DNA of 64,000 nt. Source: Asterias amurensis (lineage: Eukaryota; Echinodermata; Asteroidea; Forcipulatida; Asteriidae). Shown here in pieces: positions 22,801-33,932 of this stretch. The stretch covers positions 1,813,501 through 1,877,500 of the forward strand of contig NC_092660.1 of NCBI RefSeq assembly GCF_032118995.1, in the 5' to 3' direction. Numbering within the stretch: the stretch's first letter is position 1; each line of letters begins with the position of its first letter. The notes beneath the pieces are model-generated. The model had not been told where the DNA came from and did not search any database. It saw only the letters and a program-made list of their open reading frames with translations. A program made the translations under genes and the position numbers.

Positions 22801-25800
22801 CCAGTCTTCTCACTTGGTGTATCTCAACATATGCATGAAATAACAAACCTGTGAAAATTTGAGCTCGATCAGTCGTCGAAGTTGCGAGATAACTATAACA
22901 GAAAAAACACCCTTGTCACACGAAGGTGTGTGCTTTCAGATGGTTGATTTCAAGACCTCAAACTCTAAACTTGAGGTCTCGAAATCAAATTCGTGAAAAA
23001 TTACTTCTTTCTCGAAAACGTCTTTGACAATTACCAAATGCATCCAGTGCCTTTAAATGAGGCATCCATGGGATCTTTACCAGAACTATATAATACAAGT
23101 TAAGAAGCATCTAAGATGCTTAGCATACCTCTTGAATCTGCTCTTTCATAGCCTTGATGTCGTTCTCTCTGGGCTCAATCTGCTTCTTCAGTTCCTTGAT
23201 CTTGTAGTCGAGAACAAACTTAAACTTCTCCAGTTCCTGGTTCTTCTTTTTCAAGTCATAAATTCTCTTTTCCTGTAAGTGAAAAATAAAAACAGTAATA
23301 AATAAAATTTGCATTCGTGGACGAACTATATTCGAACTGCCCCTAGCTACCAAGCAATCTCTGTGGTCTAGTTTTGGTAAGACACTGCTCTAGAATTGCA
23401 AGGGTTGTGGGTTTGAATCCCACCCGAGTAACATGCCTGTGATATTTTTCACAGGACTCGGGAAAGTACTGAGTATACAGTACTAACACACATTGGTGTA
23501 CAGTGTACATGAGTAAACCCAAAATTAATAATGAAAAAGTTATCATGTAGATTTTATTATTGCTTTTCTACTTGGCCTCTTGACGCCTTACTTTTTATTT
23601 ATTTTGTTTGTCGGACGATGAGTTCTCATCAACAAAATTTAATTAATCAAAGTTGTTATGGGTTTGGTATCAGCTCAGAACTTTGTCATCGTGCAGTTTG
23701 TATGAAATTCATTTGCATAATTTAAAACTCCTAATAATGGAGTTTTCACTGATCAAGAATGTTTTGTAGGATTTGAAACTTTGCATGGTGGAAATACAAC
23801 ATGGAAAGGTTTGCGGTAACACCATGTAATGACTATTTCTAAACTCATTTAGAGATAGTCATTACATGGTGTTACCGCAAACCTTTCCGTAAAGAAAGCT
23901 TTGCTTGGCTGGTTATCTGCTGAATGACTATAGGCAAATTTTTATATAAAAAAAGGTAGCAGAAGAATCTTGCGGTTTACTACTTCATCAAAAATAAAAT
24001 TACGTCGCCAATTAGAAAGATTGAAGAAGAAAAAAAGATCCTCTTTTTTCTCACCTTATCTTGGATGGTTTCATCTCTTTCTTGGATCTCCTTCTTGAGT
24101 CCGTAGATGTCTTTCTCGAGTGACTTGATAACTCCTTGGAGCTTAGTCTGCTCATTCTGTAACTTCTTAATCTCATCTTTGTGATCCTCAATCTCCTTCT
24201 GAAGGCTAGTGAACTAAAAGGGATTAATAAAGGATTAAAAGAGATTAATAAAACAATCTAAATAATTATAGTGGTATATAGCACTGATCACATCCATCAC
24301 TCAGTGAAGCTCATGTTGTGTCAACATTATTACTAGGATTGGGCGACTAGTGAAGTTTACTACTCGACTAGTCCCCCCCCCCTTCAAATAGTTGCAACTT
24401 TTTTGTTATTCCCAAGATTCATTGCTGCATATTGTTTGCTGCAGGCGCAATATATAGCAAAATTCATGCTGACAGTATTGAAGGATTGTGTCACTGATGT
24501 CTGATTATATTTCTTAAGTAAATTTTGCTGTCATGAATTGTCGTGAGCGACACAATTGGTTTACCAGGCAGGTAGTCACAACTATTTTTGTAGTAGTCAA
24601 GTCAACTGTTGCAAAATATATTTGCTGCGAACTTGTGACGCAAAAAATTGATATCGCATTCAAATTTGCAGTATGAACCAGGCCCTAAGCCACCACTACT
24701 TGAGTCCATGGCACTTAATCGCTCAATCACAACATGCCATACAACCATCATGTGCAACCAAAATATGGTCAAATTAGGTGAGGGTGAAGCAAATTTTTGC
24801 ATCACAGAGCTGTTTTCACAGCAAATACTTCTCAAGAGTTGAGAACATAATATACCCAGAAAGTAGATACGCACATGGTGTTAGCGCAAACCTAACATTA
24901 ATTGATACCTCACCATGCAATGCCTCAAAAATCCCATATAAATAAATGAAATATTCAAGTGAATATCTAACCTTTTTCCTCATGATGCCCGTCTCCCCTT
25001 TGAGTCTCATGTTCGCTTCCTTCTCATCTCGGAGTCTCCTCTCGTATTTGTTCTTGATGTCTAGAATCTCCCGATCAGCGTCTTCCTCGATCTGTTTCTT
25101 GGTCTCTTCGTACTCTCTCATCTGTTGTCTTGACTCATCATGGGCCTGGAGAATACAAGAAAATAATTGTTAGCATAAAAACTTATAAGGGCGCGATTCA
25201 GCCTCTTTTAATGAACCAAGCAAGGCATGCTGTAGGAGTAAGGCATGGTGATGAGATCAAAAAGCATTTGGAAAATAAATTAATCAAATCCTTTCATTTC
25301 CAAATTTTGCATGAATACACCACTTTCCCATTGGCACCTATATCAGGGTCATCAGTACAAGCCTTATTTTATAGAGGTTTCTAGATGGCCCTCTGCTCAA
25401 TATATTTTTTTCCCCTGTCCAAGCCAATAATTTATGACTATTGATAACTGAGTGAAAATTAATATATAAAAAAATAAAATAAATAAAAAACCCAAAACAA
25501 TCCCTGCCAAAATGCTTGTGCAACCCATTCACAATGATATAATAAACATTCCCTGTCCACTTCCCCTGTGACAATAAACATTTTCTCCACCATCCCTCCA
25601 CTCAACGTTGATGGGAGCACCGAAGACCCCGCAACGAGAGCCAATATGAAAGAGGGCAGTGGTGCAGGAGGCCCTAATGAGAGTTTTGTTATGGTTTTTG
25701 TTGGCGTATTTCCACTGGTAGTGCCTACCTGATCAAGGAGTGTAGTCTTCTCCTGGAGTTTGGTCTCGTAATACTCAGTCAGCTCCTCGAGGGCTTGCTC

Positions 25801-28800
25801 CTTGGATTCCTCTGTCTCAGCCAGCTGCCTCTCATAGTCTTCTTGCATCTTCTGACTCTTAGACTGGAGCTCTTGGTACTTCTCATACTCTATCATCAAC
25901 TTCTGGTTGTTTGCCGATTCTGCAAGTGTAAGGTATGGAAAGTAGAATAAAGGCTGCCTATGGCTTTCGTATTATACATAGCATACAGATCATGGCCCAA
26001 TTTCCACGGCTGAAATTGCGTGGTTTTCCTTACACGCTGTGAACTCATACTCCATGAACTCAAACGGGTCGCAATTTATGGAGTCAAAGTATTGACTCTA
26101 CAAAATTGCTGACCGTGTTAGTTCGCAAAGTAAAAGAAAAACCACGCAACTTCAAGCCATATTTGTGTGGATTGTTTTATTCTACTTTTAAAACTTGCTT
26201 TCTAACCATTAATGGCCCGATCCAAGGCAACATGTCCCTGACATTATACTTATGATTCTATAGATTAAAATGTGTAAATGAAAGGCAGCAATAAAAATGT
26301 ATGTGAAAATGTGTAAAAAAAAAAAGGGTAAATTATACCAGTACTGTAGTAAGATTTATTTCAAGAAGATTTTGTCAATGACTCACCAAGATCTTGGAGC
26401 TCCTTGTTCTGTTTCTCCATCTGCTCAGCGACTTCCTCCTCATGCTTAGCCTCCTCCTTGTCCTTCTCTGTCTTCAGGACCTGATTCTTGGTCTTCAAGG
26501 ACTCCATCTCCTGGATGAACTTCTCTGTCAGTTCCTTGATCCTCTCGTTGTAGTTCATGTCCTTCAGACGGAGCTGGTACTCGTTCTCCATCTTAAGCTC
26601 TTCCACACGCTGCTTCAGCTCAGCCATCACAGTGTTCTGATGAAGTTGGTAAAGAGAAATTGTTAAGTTGGTTGTCTGCTCCCAGAGGTAAAAACAGCTG
26701 CTTACTTTATTAAGCGACAATTATTTGATTGAAAGGATGTTCTATCTTTCTTTGAGATTACATGGAAGTTGGCCCTTGAGCTTAGTGAGTTAAGCACAGC
26801 TTATCTTTGATTGAAACCAACAATCTACCCATGGCCAAGCTCTGGTGTTTTTGTTCAGCTGTGCTTGGGTCGAGTCCCAGTAGAACACTTGTGTCCCTGA
26901 GCAAGACACTTAACTATAGGTGCATTCGTTTAGCTTTCCTGGGTCTACCCCGGTACGTTCGAATAGCTTTGAGGGGTTCAGCCCGCAGTGCCCTGCTTGT
27001 GGAGTGGGTCACTTGGGGGTGACCTGAGGTGCATGCCGTCACAACGAGAGGGCGAGTGTGATCGTTCAATTAGCTCTTGTCAGGGGCTTACCCGGGTGAG
27101 CACTGCGGGGTAGACCCAGGGAATCTAAACGAACGCACCCTATAATTGCTTCTCTCCACCCAGGTGTAAATGGGTATCAGGCAGAGATTGTTCTTGTGAC
27201 TTAGATTAGTAGCTCATATTTGTTGCACAGTTTACAGGCTGTACACTCCCCAGGGAGCTGAGATGGTTTAAGGAATGAGTTAAATGGAACAGTGACCAGG
27301 GCTGAATTTCATAAAGCTGTTAAGCAAAATAAATTGCCTGACAAAATTCTTTAATAAATAAGTGAGATACCAGTTCCAACAATGTCAATTTTAAGAAAAT
27401 TTGGCTTGTTAACCAGTTTCTGTTAAGGAAGATTTTTCTGTGCTTAGCAGATTTGTTTGCTTACAGGCTTTTATGAAATAGGAATTGCTTTGAGGAGCCC
27501 TTCAAGTGTGTAAAGCAACTCTTATTATTATTATTATCCCTTACCTTTTCCTCCAGATCTGACTTGGTGATGAGGATCTCCTCAGCATAGCCAACCTCCT
27601 TGTCCCTCTTAAGGCCACGCCCTTCCTTATCGCTAATCTTCCAGATCATGAGTACAGCATCCTCGGATGTAGTGATGAGGTACTGGTCATCGTAAGTGAT
27701 TCGCATCTACAAATAAAAAGTAATACAAATAAAATAAAGAATGAAGTTTGCACATCAAAATGTTCACTTCAAACATTTGTCCTCAAAAATGGTGGCATAC
27801 GAGTGGTTAGTTTTTAAATTAAGATGAAAATTACAAAATAAGGTCAGAGGAAATAGAGAAAAAAAAAAAAAAAAAAAAAAAAGAAGCAAGCAAGAGTTTT
27901 GACAGGATTTAAATTCCTACCTTAGTAACAGCTGCTCCATGGCCCATGTGTTCCTGCCATTCCCCAGGTACAGTCAGAGGAAACTTAAGGGAGCGCAGAG
28001 TACCAGTGTTGGTACCGGCAAACAGCATACGTCCACTGTGTGACATCACCACCTGGGTCAACGTTGTTTCCTGTGCATCAACATCACGCAAAATCTAGAC
28101 AGAAAAAAAAACAGACAACGAAGTGTTTCGAAATGTTCTCAGATTCACCCATAACATCCCGATTCCCCTTCAGAAGTGGGCTAAAGTGACAACCACTTCA
28201 CAGGCAGGCATACCCGTCTTATCTAAGCCCAAACATAATCGGGTGAAGTGACATTAGAGTGAAGAATTGAGGTCACCTAAAGGTACGCCAAGTGAGTAAG
28301 TTCATTAGAAGGACACCTAGTTCAACTTTTTGAACTAAGTTTTATTTTTTACAAAACGTACTATGTATCGAGTGTTTTCCCTTTCCTATTAGAAACAAAT
28401 TCACAAGCATCTTGGATTCAGATCCAAAAACTTAACCATTCTTTAGCTGACCACTAGACCACCACATTTTTCCAGCCTGGCAAGATAATGGAAAAAAAAT
28501 CCTCAAAGCTCCAAAAGAACTTACCTGTGAGTCTGAAATCTCTTTCAGGGTGCGATCCGAGCCCACAGCAAAAGTGGTCTTGCCGTCCGGCGTGGATGTG
28601 ACGCATGAATAACTGCAAGACTTGAGGACGCTCTCCCCTTCTCGCTTCCCAGAGTAGGCATTCCACTCGTAGACAGCTCCATCCATACCACAGGAGATGA
28701 TCTTGCTGTCATCTGCGCTCCAAACAACTGAGCGCACCTGTGCCAAGAGAAAATACTTTCATTTTTAAACATGGTACTAAAATTTTATGATGAGTCAAAA

Positions 28801-31800
28801 TAGTCAACCTTTAGTGCACACTCGAACTTGCTAAAATTTGCCTGTAAAAGTTGCATCGTGTGTTAATTAGAGAAGTATAATTATTCCATTCTGTGCAAGC
28901 ATCCCCTTTTAGGTTGGTATACTTTAAGGATCTTGGATTTAAGATTACCTTTCCGTTGTGACCCTTCAAGTTGCTGACATTCTCAAATGTTGTCGAGGAG
29001 TAAATCTGGATCACGTTTCCATGGACCGCAGCAAAGACATGCCCACCATTGCTGAATGAACACTGTGAATTAAAGACAAAGAATATCAAAATTAAGATTC
29101 ATATTGAACTGCCTAAAAAAAATGTTTCAATGGGTTTGGTCCGGCTAGAACGTACTGCTTTGGTCAGACAATGTCTATATGTGACCCTAGTTAGTTAATT
29201 AGTTTTGTTTGTCTGTGAACATGATGAACATGCTACCAACGGACACGGTCTGTGTGCACACATACATTCATTCAACGCCTGACCGCACCACGTCTAGTCC
29301 CTAGTATGATCGAAATACAGCAATTCAGTTTGTAGTATGTCCTTTTCATTTTAAATACATTGCCACTCCATCTAATTGCAGGGTGGGATGGTCGCTCGAA
29401 AATTTTGAGCAGGCTCAAAATTCTGGCGCACCATTCCAATCAAACCTTTCCCAGCCCGTCCATGGAGTTTGTAACAGACTGTAAAAAATTGCTACAACGT
29501 CCACTCCGTTTGGACACAGTTTAAGCCTGTTCGGCTATACTTTTCAGGACATAGTGAGAAATGAGTTCGGTGTGATGGGGGTTTACGCCTCTCTTAATAT
29601 TGATGCATAAGTACATCACAACTCTAACCCAAAACGAGGCCATAGGCGCAGCCACTGCAAGTGGTGGCGGACGTGCGCCTATGGCCTTATTTTGGGTAAG
29701 AATTATGATGTCATGCATGAATATTAAGAGAGACGTATAAGAAGGAAACTACTCGATCTTTTTACCTCTCTGCAGCCCCTGATAGTGAACTCCTTAAAGG
29801 TTCGTATGTCATCAATAAGGAGATTCATCAGACGGAGTTTATCACTGAAGCCAACGAGAACGTAAAGACCTGAAGGATGTAAGGCGATGCTGTACGCCTC
29901 CTCCTGGAACTCTTTGTGTAATTCCAAAGCACTGAAGGAAAAAAAAAATAAAGTAAAAATTGTTACAGGGGTATTTTAATATAAATATGTATCGTCGTTG
30001 TCCTATAAATCATGGCTGACCCTTTGTGACCCCAATTATAATGGAGTTCCACTTCTGCCTATCCGGTGCAGATCGATATGCAACATTTATTGATAAGCCT
30101 TTGAGTTCTTTGATTCCGTCTGTCCAATAAAGTTTTTGACGGCCACGTGAGCAACTACCTTCAACCTCAGGGAGTGAAGTATTGAAGCTTGTACTTCACA
30201 CTGAAATAGGGAATGTCTCAAAAGCTGGAACAGCGGGAACATAGCTCTAGCTACCGGGCAATCTTGGTGGTCTAGTTGGTAAGACACTGCTCTAGAAATG
30301 CAAAGGTCGTGGGTTTGAATACCAATCGCCTGTGATTTTTTCTCACAGAGCTCGGGAAAGTACGGAATAAGTGTAAAACCAAACTTAAAATTCAGATAAT
30401 AAGATAAGATAAGATAAGAACTTTTTTATCCCACAATGGGGATAATAAAACTGGCCTTGATTCAAACAGTACAAACAAAAACACTAAAAATTGTATAACA
30501 ATAAACAGACAGTAAAAAAAGACCGTATAAACAGACAGTATACAATACAATATTCTGTGCTTCAACTTTCCTCGATGGATTTCCAAGGTACTAGCTTTGA
30601 AAAGTGACAAGCTTCTGTTTTGTAAGACAAAGTAAAACAATACCCTGCAAGATCAAAATTTAATAAAATGATGCACTTGAAATTATTCTTTATACTTACG
30701 TTGTCTCGTAGTTCCAGATACGTACAGTCCGGTCGATTGAGCATGTGGCTATGAGAGGTTTTCTAGCGCAGACATCAAGACCAGTTATCATGTTGTAATG
30801 GAATGGTTGGGCCAACAGCTCAAAGGTTGCTGAGTCACCTTGCTGTTTAGACCAACAAGAGATTTTATTAACATTATCACATTGTGACAAAAAAGGTCCG
30901 AGCCAGATCATTTGCCTTTGTTTTGTAAAGAAATTTGAAACAAGCATGGCCGACAATAACAAACTATTTTCTTGCTTATAAGCAGGCCCCAATTTCACGG
31001 CTCTGCTTATACTGCCCAATTCTGCACTTACAATCACCATTCTCTGCTTACGTGCAAGCGCCGAAGTTCTGCACTAGTAAGTGTGGAACGCCAAGTAACG
31101 TGGAGTAGGCACGCACATAAGCCAAAATTTCCAGCTAACCCATGAAATAAGCTTGGCGTAAGCACAGAATTCACTGCTTCCGTAAGCGTCAATTATGTGC
31201 TTACGGTAAGCAGAGCAATGAAATTGGGCCCTCTTCTATGCAGTTGGGTCTAGATTTGATTGAGAGTTTCATGAGACACGTTATTACCTTGCCAAGATCA
31301 GCACTGGATAACGTCATGCAATAGAGCTGGTTGGTGATCGTGCTAGCGACGAGCGTTTCTTCAGAAGGACTGACGGTTAACATCTTAATCTGATGAGCCT
31401 CGGCCCGGCTTGGGTCTCCTCCAAGAACATCGTAAGGAATCTGTTGTGAAGAGTGAATGAAGGAATGGAGAACTCACTCTTGTGTCCTTATACACGGGAC
31501 CAATAGCTTGACCAAGCATCAAGGGCCAGTCACACTGCAGTGTTAACGAAAACAGTAAGGATCACGACCAAAGAGAACGCATTCTATTGGTTGAATTGCT
31601 CCGCGCAAAATACGCGCACGCTTATTCAACCAATCGAGGGCGTGCATTGTTAATGTGATCGCTATCGTGTTCATTATCGCTGCAGAGTGACTGGCCCTTT
31701 CAGGTTAAGTGTCTTGCTTAATGACACAAGTGTCACGACTGGGACTCGAACCCACACTCTGCTGATGACACACAGTTGTCACGACTGGGACTCAAACCCA

Positions 31801-33932
31801 CACTCTGCTGATGACACACAGGTATCACGACTGGGACTCAAACCCACACTCTTCTGATGACACACAGGTATCACGACTGGGACTCAAACCCACACTCTTC
31901 TGACCAGAGCTTGAGACCGGTGGTCTGAACCGCTAGGCAATAACACGCCACAACTAACCTTTATTTCTCTGGTCTTCTTGTAGAAGTCTTTATCTTCTGT
32001 CTTCTCATACAGATGTACAATTCCTTTACCACCGGAGCAAGCGAAGCCCTTGGAGTACGCTACGATTGCACCCACAGAGGGTGGGCCTGAACTAGCCGGT
32101 TCCCCTTCAGATATGCTACCCATGGCATTCCTGTATAATCGGACAACCAAACACAAAAACACAATCATTAAACAGGTTACCCTGCGTCTTTAACTTAAAG
32201 TCTGCCTAAGTTAGTCTATATGTAATGTTAATATTGTATAGATATATTGCACTTTCTTTTGTACTTGTATTTATATTTTGCTTGTACAGCGCCATGAGCG
32301 TCATGCCTGACAGACCTGAGCGCTCTATAAGAGACCACTATTATTATTATTAATATTATTATTACTTTAATAATAATAATCATAATCATAATAACAATAC
32401 TTGAAAGTATTGTTTGAAGCTTTGCATGGTGTGGAGATATAAGAACATTTATAAATAAATAGTAAACTTGTGGGTACAATCATGTGTAAATCTCTTTTGT
32501 TTGAGTGTCGACTCTGAGAAGAGCCTGTTTGGTCTCGACGCTTCGAACAGCATACCGCCGGGCAAAACCTTTGTGTTTTGGCAGCCAGCTAGAATGACAT
32601 ATACAGTGTTTTGTCAACAGAGGGCAGTTTGAATGTAACATAGGTCACATCGTCTATAGTTTCTTCCTATTTTTTATTATAATTGTTACCTACCTCTCTG
32701 AATCCTTGCTCTGAGCAGACACCATGACGGCCAGCTCATTCTTCAACTCTCCGGCTTCAAACAGAAGAAGTTTAGCATTATCCGTTCCGACGATGACCCT
32801 CTCGTCCGACACCCAGGCGTGGGAGAGGAAATTCTGCGGCTCCATCTTCTGGAAAGCAAACTGCTTGAGGTTCCCTTCGCTGTAGCGGTACAACTTAAAG
32901 ATGCCGTTGCCGACAACGCATACTTGAGTGTTGTCTTGTGGGTTGAATGAGACCTGTTAAAACGCAAACATTATCAGTTTAGCAAGGGAACACACAAAAA
33001 AACAAATTTTCTACCGGCATGTTTGGCAATGCTTCAAAATGACGTAACTTTTAAAAAAAAAATTATTTGTTGAGTTTCTTATCTAAAGTGACATGAGAAC
33101 AATCACATGAAACCAATTTCAAGAAATCTCAATTTAGGTTTACACATAACTTTGTAAGGATTGATGACTAGAGCAAGCTAGTCAAACTGTTGAAACCTGT
33201 TAGAAGCTAAAGTAGTAGCCCCGGCCGATTTTCTACCTTCTGTCCCGGTAGTAATTAATAAGCAGGACAGTTCTTTTAAGAACTAAGAAATCTCCTGAAT
33301 TCCAAAAATGTACGTTGCAATAGTAGAATATAAAGCAAGACAAATTCTCAAAAGAACATAATCTACCCAGCAAGTAGATACACACATGGTGTCCGCAAAC
33401 CAAATATATATCGATACCTCACCACGCAACATTGCCTTAAATCCCATATAAAATGACATACCTGGTACACGTCATTGTTTGTAGCATTTGTAGTCTTAGT
33501 GACGGCCATGACTTTGGACTTCTCCCACGTCCAGTACACCAGAGTCCAGTCTGGTTTCCCGCCCTGCGCAATCAGATACTTGGAGTCGGGAGAAAACGCC
33601 ATACTGACAATCTCGTTTGACTGGATATCCGTCGAGCTCAGAACCTTTCGTCTCCTCAGGGAGTGAAGGTCGTATATTGTGACGGTGGCCTTCTCCGCTC
33701 CTTTCTCAGCCACGGCGACATAACGTCGATTAGGACTCACGCACATGGATGTTGTGCCCAGAGTTTTGTCCGATCCAGGGATGAATTTCTGGGATTTTTG
33801 GTCGATGTTGTATAGGATTGTGTTTGCACCGGATGGATAAACAATGGTCTGTTCATCGACGTAGTTGATGTTGCCAGTGATCTCACCTTTGAGACCAAAG
33901 ACATGTTTCATCTGAGCTATGGCAATCGCCAT
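19827..33932 (-). CDS. CFAP57: Cilia- and flagella-associated protein 57 (WD40 plus coiled coil), complete
   Basis: Nineteen coding exons, in order: 33462-33932, 32694-32953, 31959-32130, 31288-31440, 30700-30842, 29766-29931, 28949-29062, 28525-28737, 27921-28094, 27545-27706, 26387-26636, 25729-25919, 24972-25145, 24055-24213, 23129-23272, 22512-22628, 21282-21413, 20490-20633, 19827-20141. All phases agree and sum to 1217 codons plus stop (human about 1250). It opens [18 protein letters not shown]. Residues to about 650 form WD40 repeats ([31 protein letters not shown]); about 660-1160 are coiled coil ([31 protein letters not shown]). These strings match vertebrate CFAP57/WDR65 closely. 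The family acts in the axoneme of motile cilia, linked to inner dynein arm assembly. Start: first ATG after acceptor CTTCAG. No missing exon was noticed. Confidence 0.95.
20634..20720. repeat. (TCAA)n microsatellite abutting the CFAP57 exon 18 acceptor
   Basis: A run of TCAA units with a few changes begins one base outside the exon at 20490-20633. On the minus strand it reads (TTGA)n and finishes in the acceptor TTGATAG. Confidence 0.9.
21061..21134. repeat. 74-bp copy of the CFAP57 exon 17 end and donor
   Basis: 21061-21134 and 21217-21290 are near-identical direct repeats of the same length. The second includes the last nine bases of exon 17 and its donor GTAAGT; the first therefore carries a decoy donor in the intron. 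Confidence 0.8.
21152..21222. repeat. Inverted pair of SINE family 5 head fragments
   Basis: TCTAGAGCAGTATCTTACCA with ACTAGAC at the left is repeated in reverse complement as GTCTAGTTGGTAAGATACTG with CTCT at the right. The pair lies between the two 74-bp direct repeats. Confidence 0.7.
21480..21630. mobile_element. MITE family C copy
   Basis: Foldback ends GGGGTCGATTTCACAAAGAG with TTAGGAC and its complement GTCCTAACTCTTTGTGAAAT with CGACCCC. The interior repeats TAACTTAGGACTA blocks. Related copies are at 37659-37784, 47568-47722 and 55559-55713. Confidence 0.8.
21725..22045 (+). mobile_element. LINE 3' end with (ATTGT)n tail
   Basis: The stretch ends GAGGCCACAGGAATTTCCCA, TGCATGGACAATAAAG and a TTTTATTGTATTGTATTG tail, the usual look of a non-LTR retrotransposon 3' UTR with a short-repeat tail. 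No coding part is preserved. The left limit is uncertain. Confidence 0.5.
22046..22402 (-). mobile_element. 5'-truncated LINE, C-terminal end of the reverse-transcriptase ORF
   Basis: The minus-strand frame 22145-22402 reads [20 protein letters not shown], then [11 protein letters not shown] and FQKVLKTRL. The pattern G-x-x-AFS...WN-LP..IR...F-K..LKT.L is the standard C-terminal end of CR1/L2/RTE-type LINE ORF2. It continues into TAGCGCCTTATAAATTT, a common LINE tail. It is dead by 5' truncation and lies in a CFAP57 intron. Confidence 0.7.
22645..22764 (-). mobile_element. SINE family 2 tail fragment, cut by a MITE A
   Basis: Reverse of the SINE body: GGGCGTCTCAAAGCGCTTCC, AACATTATTACCCCTGGTCA, CTGGGCCTT, followed directly by MITE A at 22765. 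A similar fragment is at 49318-49455. Confidence 0.6.
22765..23056. mobile_element. MITE family A copy with internal deletion
   Basis: Begins TTAAAGATAGTGGACACTAT and ends ACCAAATGCATCCAGTGCCT and TTAA. The right half is shorter than in full copies: it jumps from CTCGAAAACG to TCTTTGACAATTACC. Confidence 0.7.
23333..23530 (+). mobile_element. tRNA-headed SINE (family 5)
   Basis: Head GTTTTGGTAAGACACTGCTC, TAGAATTGCAAGGGTTGTGG and B box GGTTTGAATCCCACCCGAGT, followed by the family body. It lies in the CFAP57 intron between exons 14 and 15. Confidence 0.7.
23803..23888. repeat. 86-bp near-perfect palindrome
   Basis: The arms begin GGAAAGGTTTGCGGTAACAC and CATGTAATGACTAT and are exact for 34 bases; one mismatched pair follows before the centre. 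The arm ends resemble dispersed repeats at 24848-24945 and 33362-33455, which share CATGGTG and GCAAACC. Confidence 0.9.
24848..24950. repeat. Dispersed repeat next to the CFAP57 exon 13 donor
   Basis: Shares ACCCAG-AAGTAGATAC, CACATGGTGT, GATACCTCACCA and AATCCCATATAAA with 33362-33455. Both copies lie in the intron within about 25 bases of a CFAP57 donor. Confidence 0.65.
26010..26245. mobile_element. MITE family B, partial copy
   Basis: Contains TTGCGTGGTTTTCCTTACAC, the central GGAGTCAAAGTATTGACTCT, GTTAGTTCGCAAAGTAAAAG, AACCACGCAA and the right end CCCGATCCAAGGCAACATGT. The left terminus is missing. Confidence 0.65.
26835..27302 (+). mobile_element. SINE family 2 copy split by a MITE F insertion
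   Basis: The head CAAGCTCTGGTGTTTTTGTT and TTGGGTCGAGTCCCAGTAGA is followed by ACTTGTGTCCCTGAGCAAGA. After the insert the body resumes: TGCTTCTCTCCACCCAGGTG, GGCTGTACACTCCCCAGGGA, GCTGAGATGG. Confidence 0.75.
26919..27140. mobile_element. MITE family F inserted in a SINE
   Basis: Inverted ends GGTGCATTCGTTTAGCTTTC and complement GGGTGCGTTCGTTTAGATTC; the interior has GAGGGCGAGTGTGATCGTTC. TATA flanks both sides (26915-26918 and 27141-27144). Related copies: 38102-38350 and 51899-52146. Confidence 0.8.
27303..27480. mobile_element. MITE family E relative
   Basis: GCTGAATTTCATAAAGCTGT and TAAGCAAAA at the left answer TGCTTAGCAGATTTGTTTGC and CTTTTATGAAATAGG at the right. Confidence 0.5.
29583..29739. 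mobile_element. Foldback element with arms of about 65 bp
   Basis: TACGCCTCTCTTAATATTGA, TGCATAAGTACATC and ACCCAAAACGAGGCCATAGG CGCA on the left are answered on the right by TGCGCCTATGGCCTTATTTT, GGGT and GATGTCATGCATGAATATTA. It lies in the CFAP57 intron beside exon 6. Confidence 0.8.
30243..30400 (+). mobile_element. tRNA-headed SINE (family 5)
   Basis: GCTACCGGGCAATCTTGGTG, GTCTAGTTGGTAAGACACTG and CTCTAGAAATGCAAAGGTCG, then the family body TTTCTCACAGAGCTCGGGAA. It abuts a LINE-like tail. Confidence 0.7.
30401..30560 (-). mobile_element. LINE-like 3' end with (TATCT)n tail
   Basis: On the minus strand the stretch ends in TTATTATCCCCATTGTGGGA, TAAAAAAGTTC and TTATCTTATCTTATCTTAT. No coding part is seen. 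Confidence 0.45.
30985..31231. mobile_element. MITE family D copy
   Basis: Ends GGCCCCAATTTCACGGCTCT and GCTTA, answered by TAAGCAGAGCAATGAAATTG and GGCC; the interior has CAAGTAACGTGGAGTAGGCA. Related copies: 44469-44743, 54003-54252, 62224-62466. Confidence 0.75.
31521..31699. mobile_element. Foldback MITE-like element
   Basis: AAGGGCCAGTCACACTGCAG at the left and its complement CTGCAGAGTGACTGGCCCTT at the right, with a shared inner CTATTGGTTGAATTGCT / AAGCG..TTCAACCAATCGAG pairing. It lies in a CFAP57 intron. Confidence 0.75.
31729..31945 (-). repeat. SINE head with a 46-bp internal tandem array
   Basis: Four copies of a unit with CACGACTGGGACTCAAACCC and ACACTCTTCTGATGACACAC are followed by CAGAGCTTGAGACCGGTGGT. 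The unit is the B-box region of a tRNA-derived SINE on the minus strand. Confidence 0.75.
32264..32345 (-). mobile_element. SINE-like tail fragment
   Basis: Minus strand: ATAGAGCGCTCAGGTCTGTC, AGGCATGACGCTCATGGCGC, TGTACAAG, preceded by a TAATAA run at 32338-32370. Confidence 0.4.
33362..33455. repeat. Dispersed repeat next to the CFAP57 exon 1 donor
   Basis: Homologous to 24848-24950 (TACCCAGCAAGTAGATACAC, ACATGGTGTCCGCAAACC, GATACCTCACCACGCAA). It ends six bases from the donor. Confidence 0.65.

Noticed and set aside
23803-23888. microRNA precursor
   Set aside because: The arms are too perfect and too long, and they derive from a dispersed repeat.
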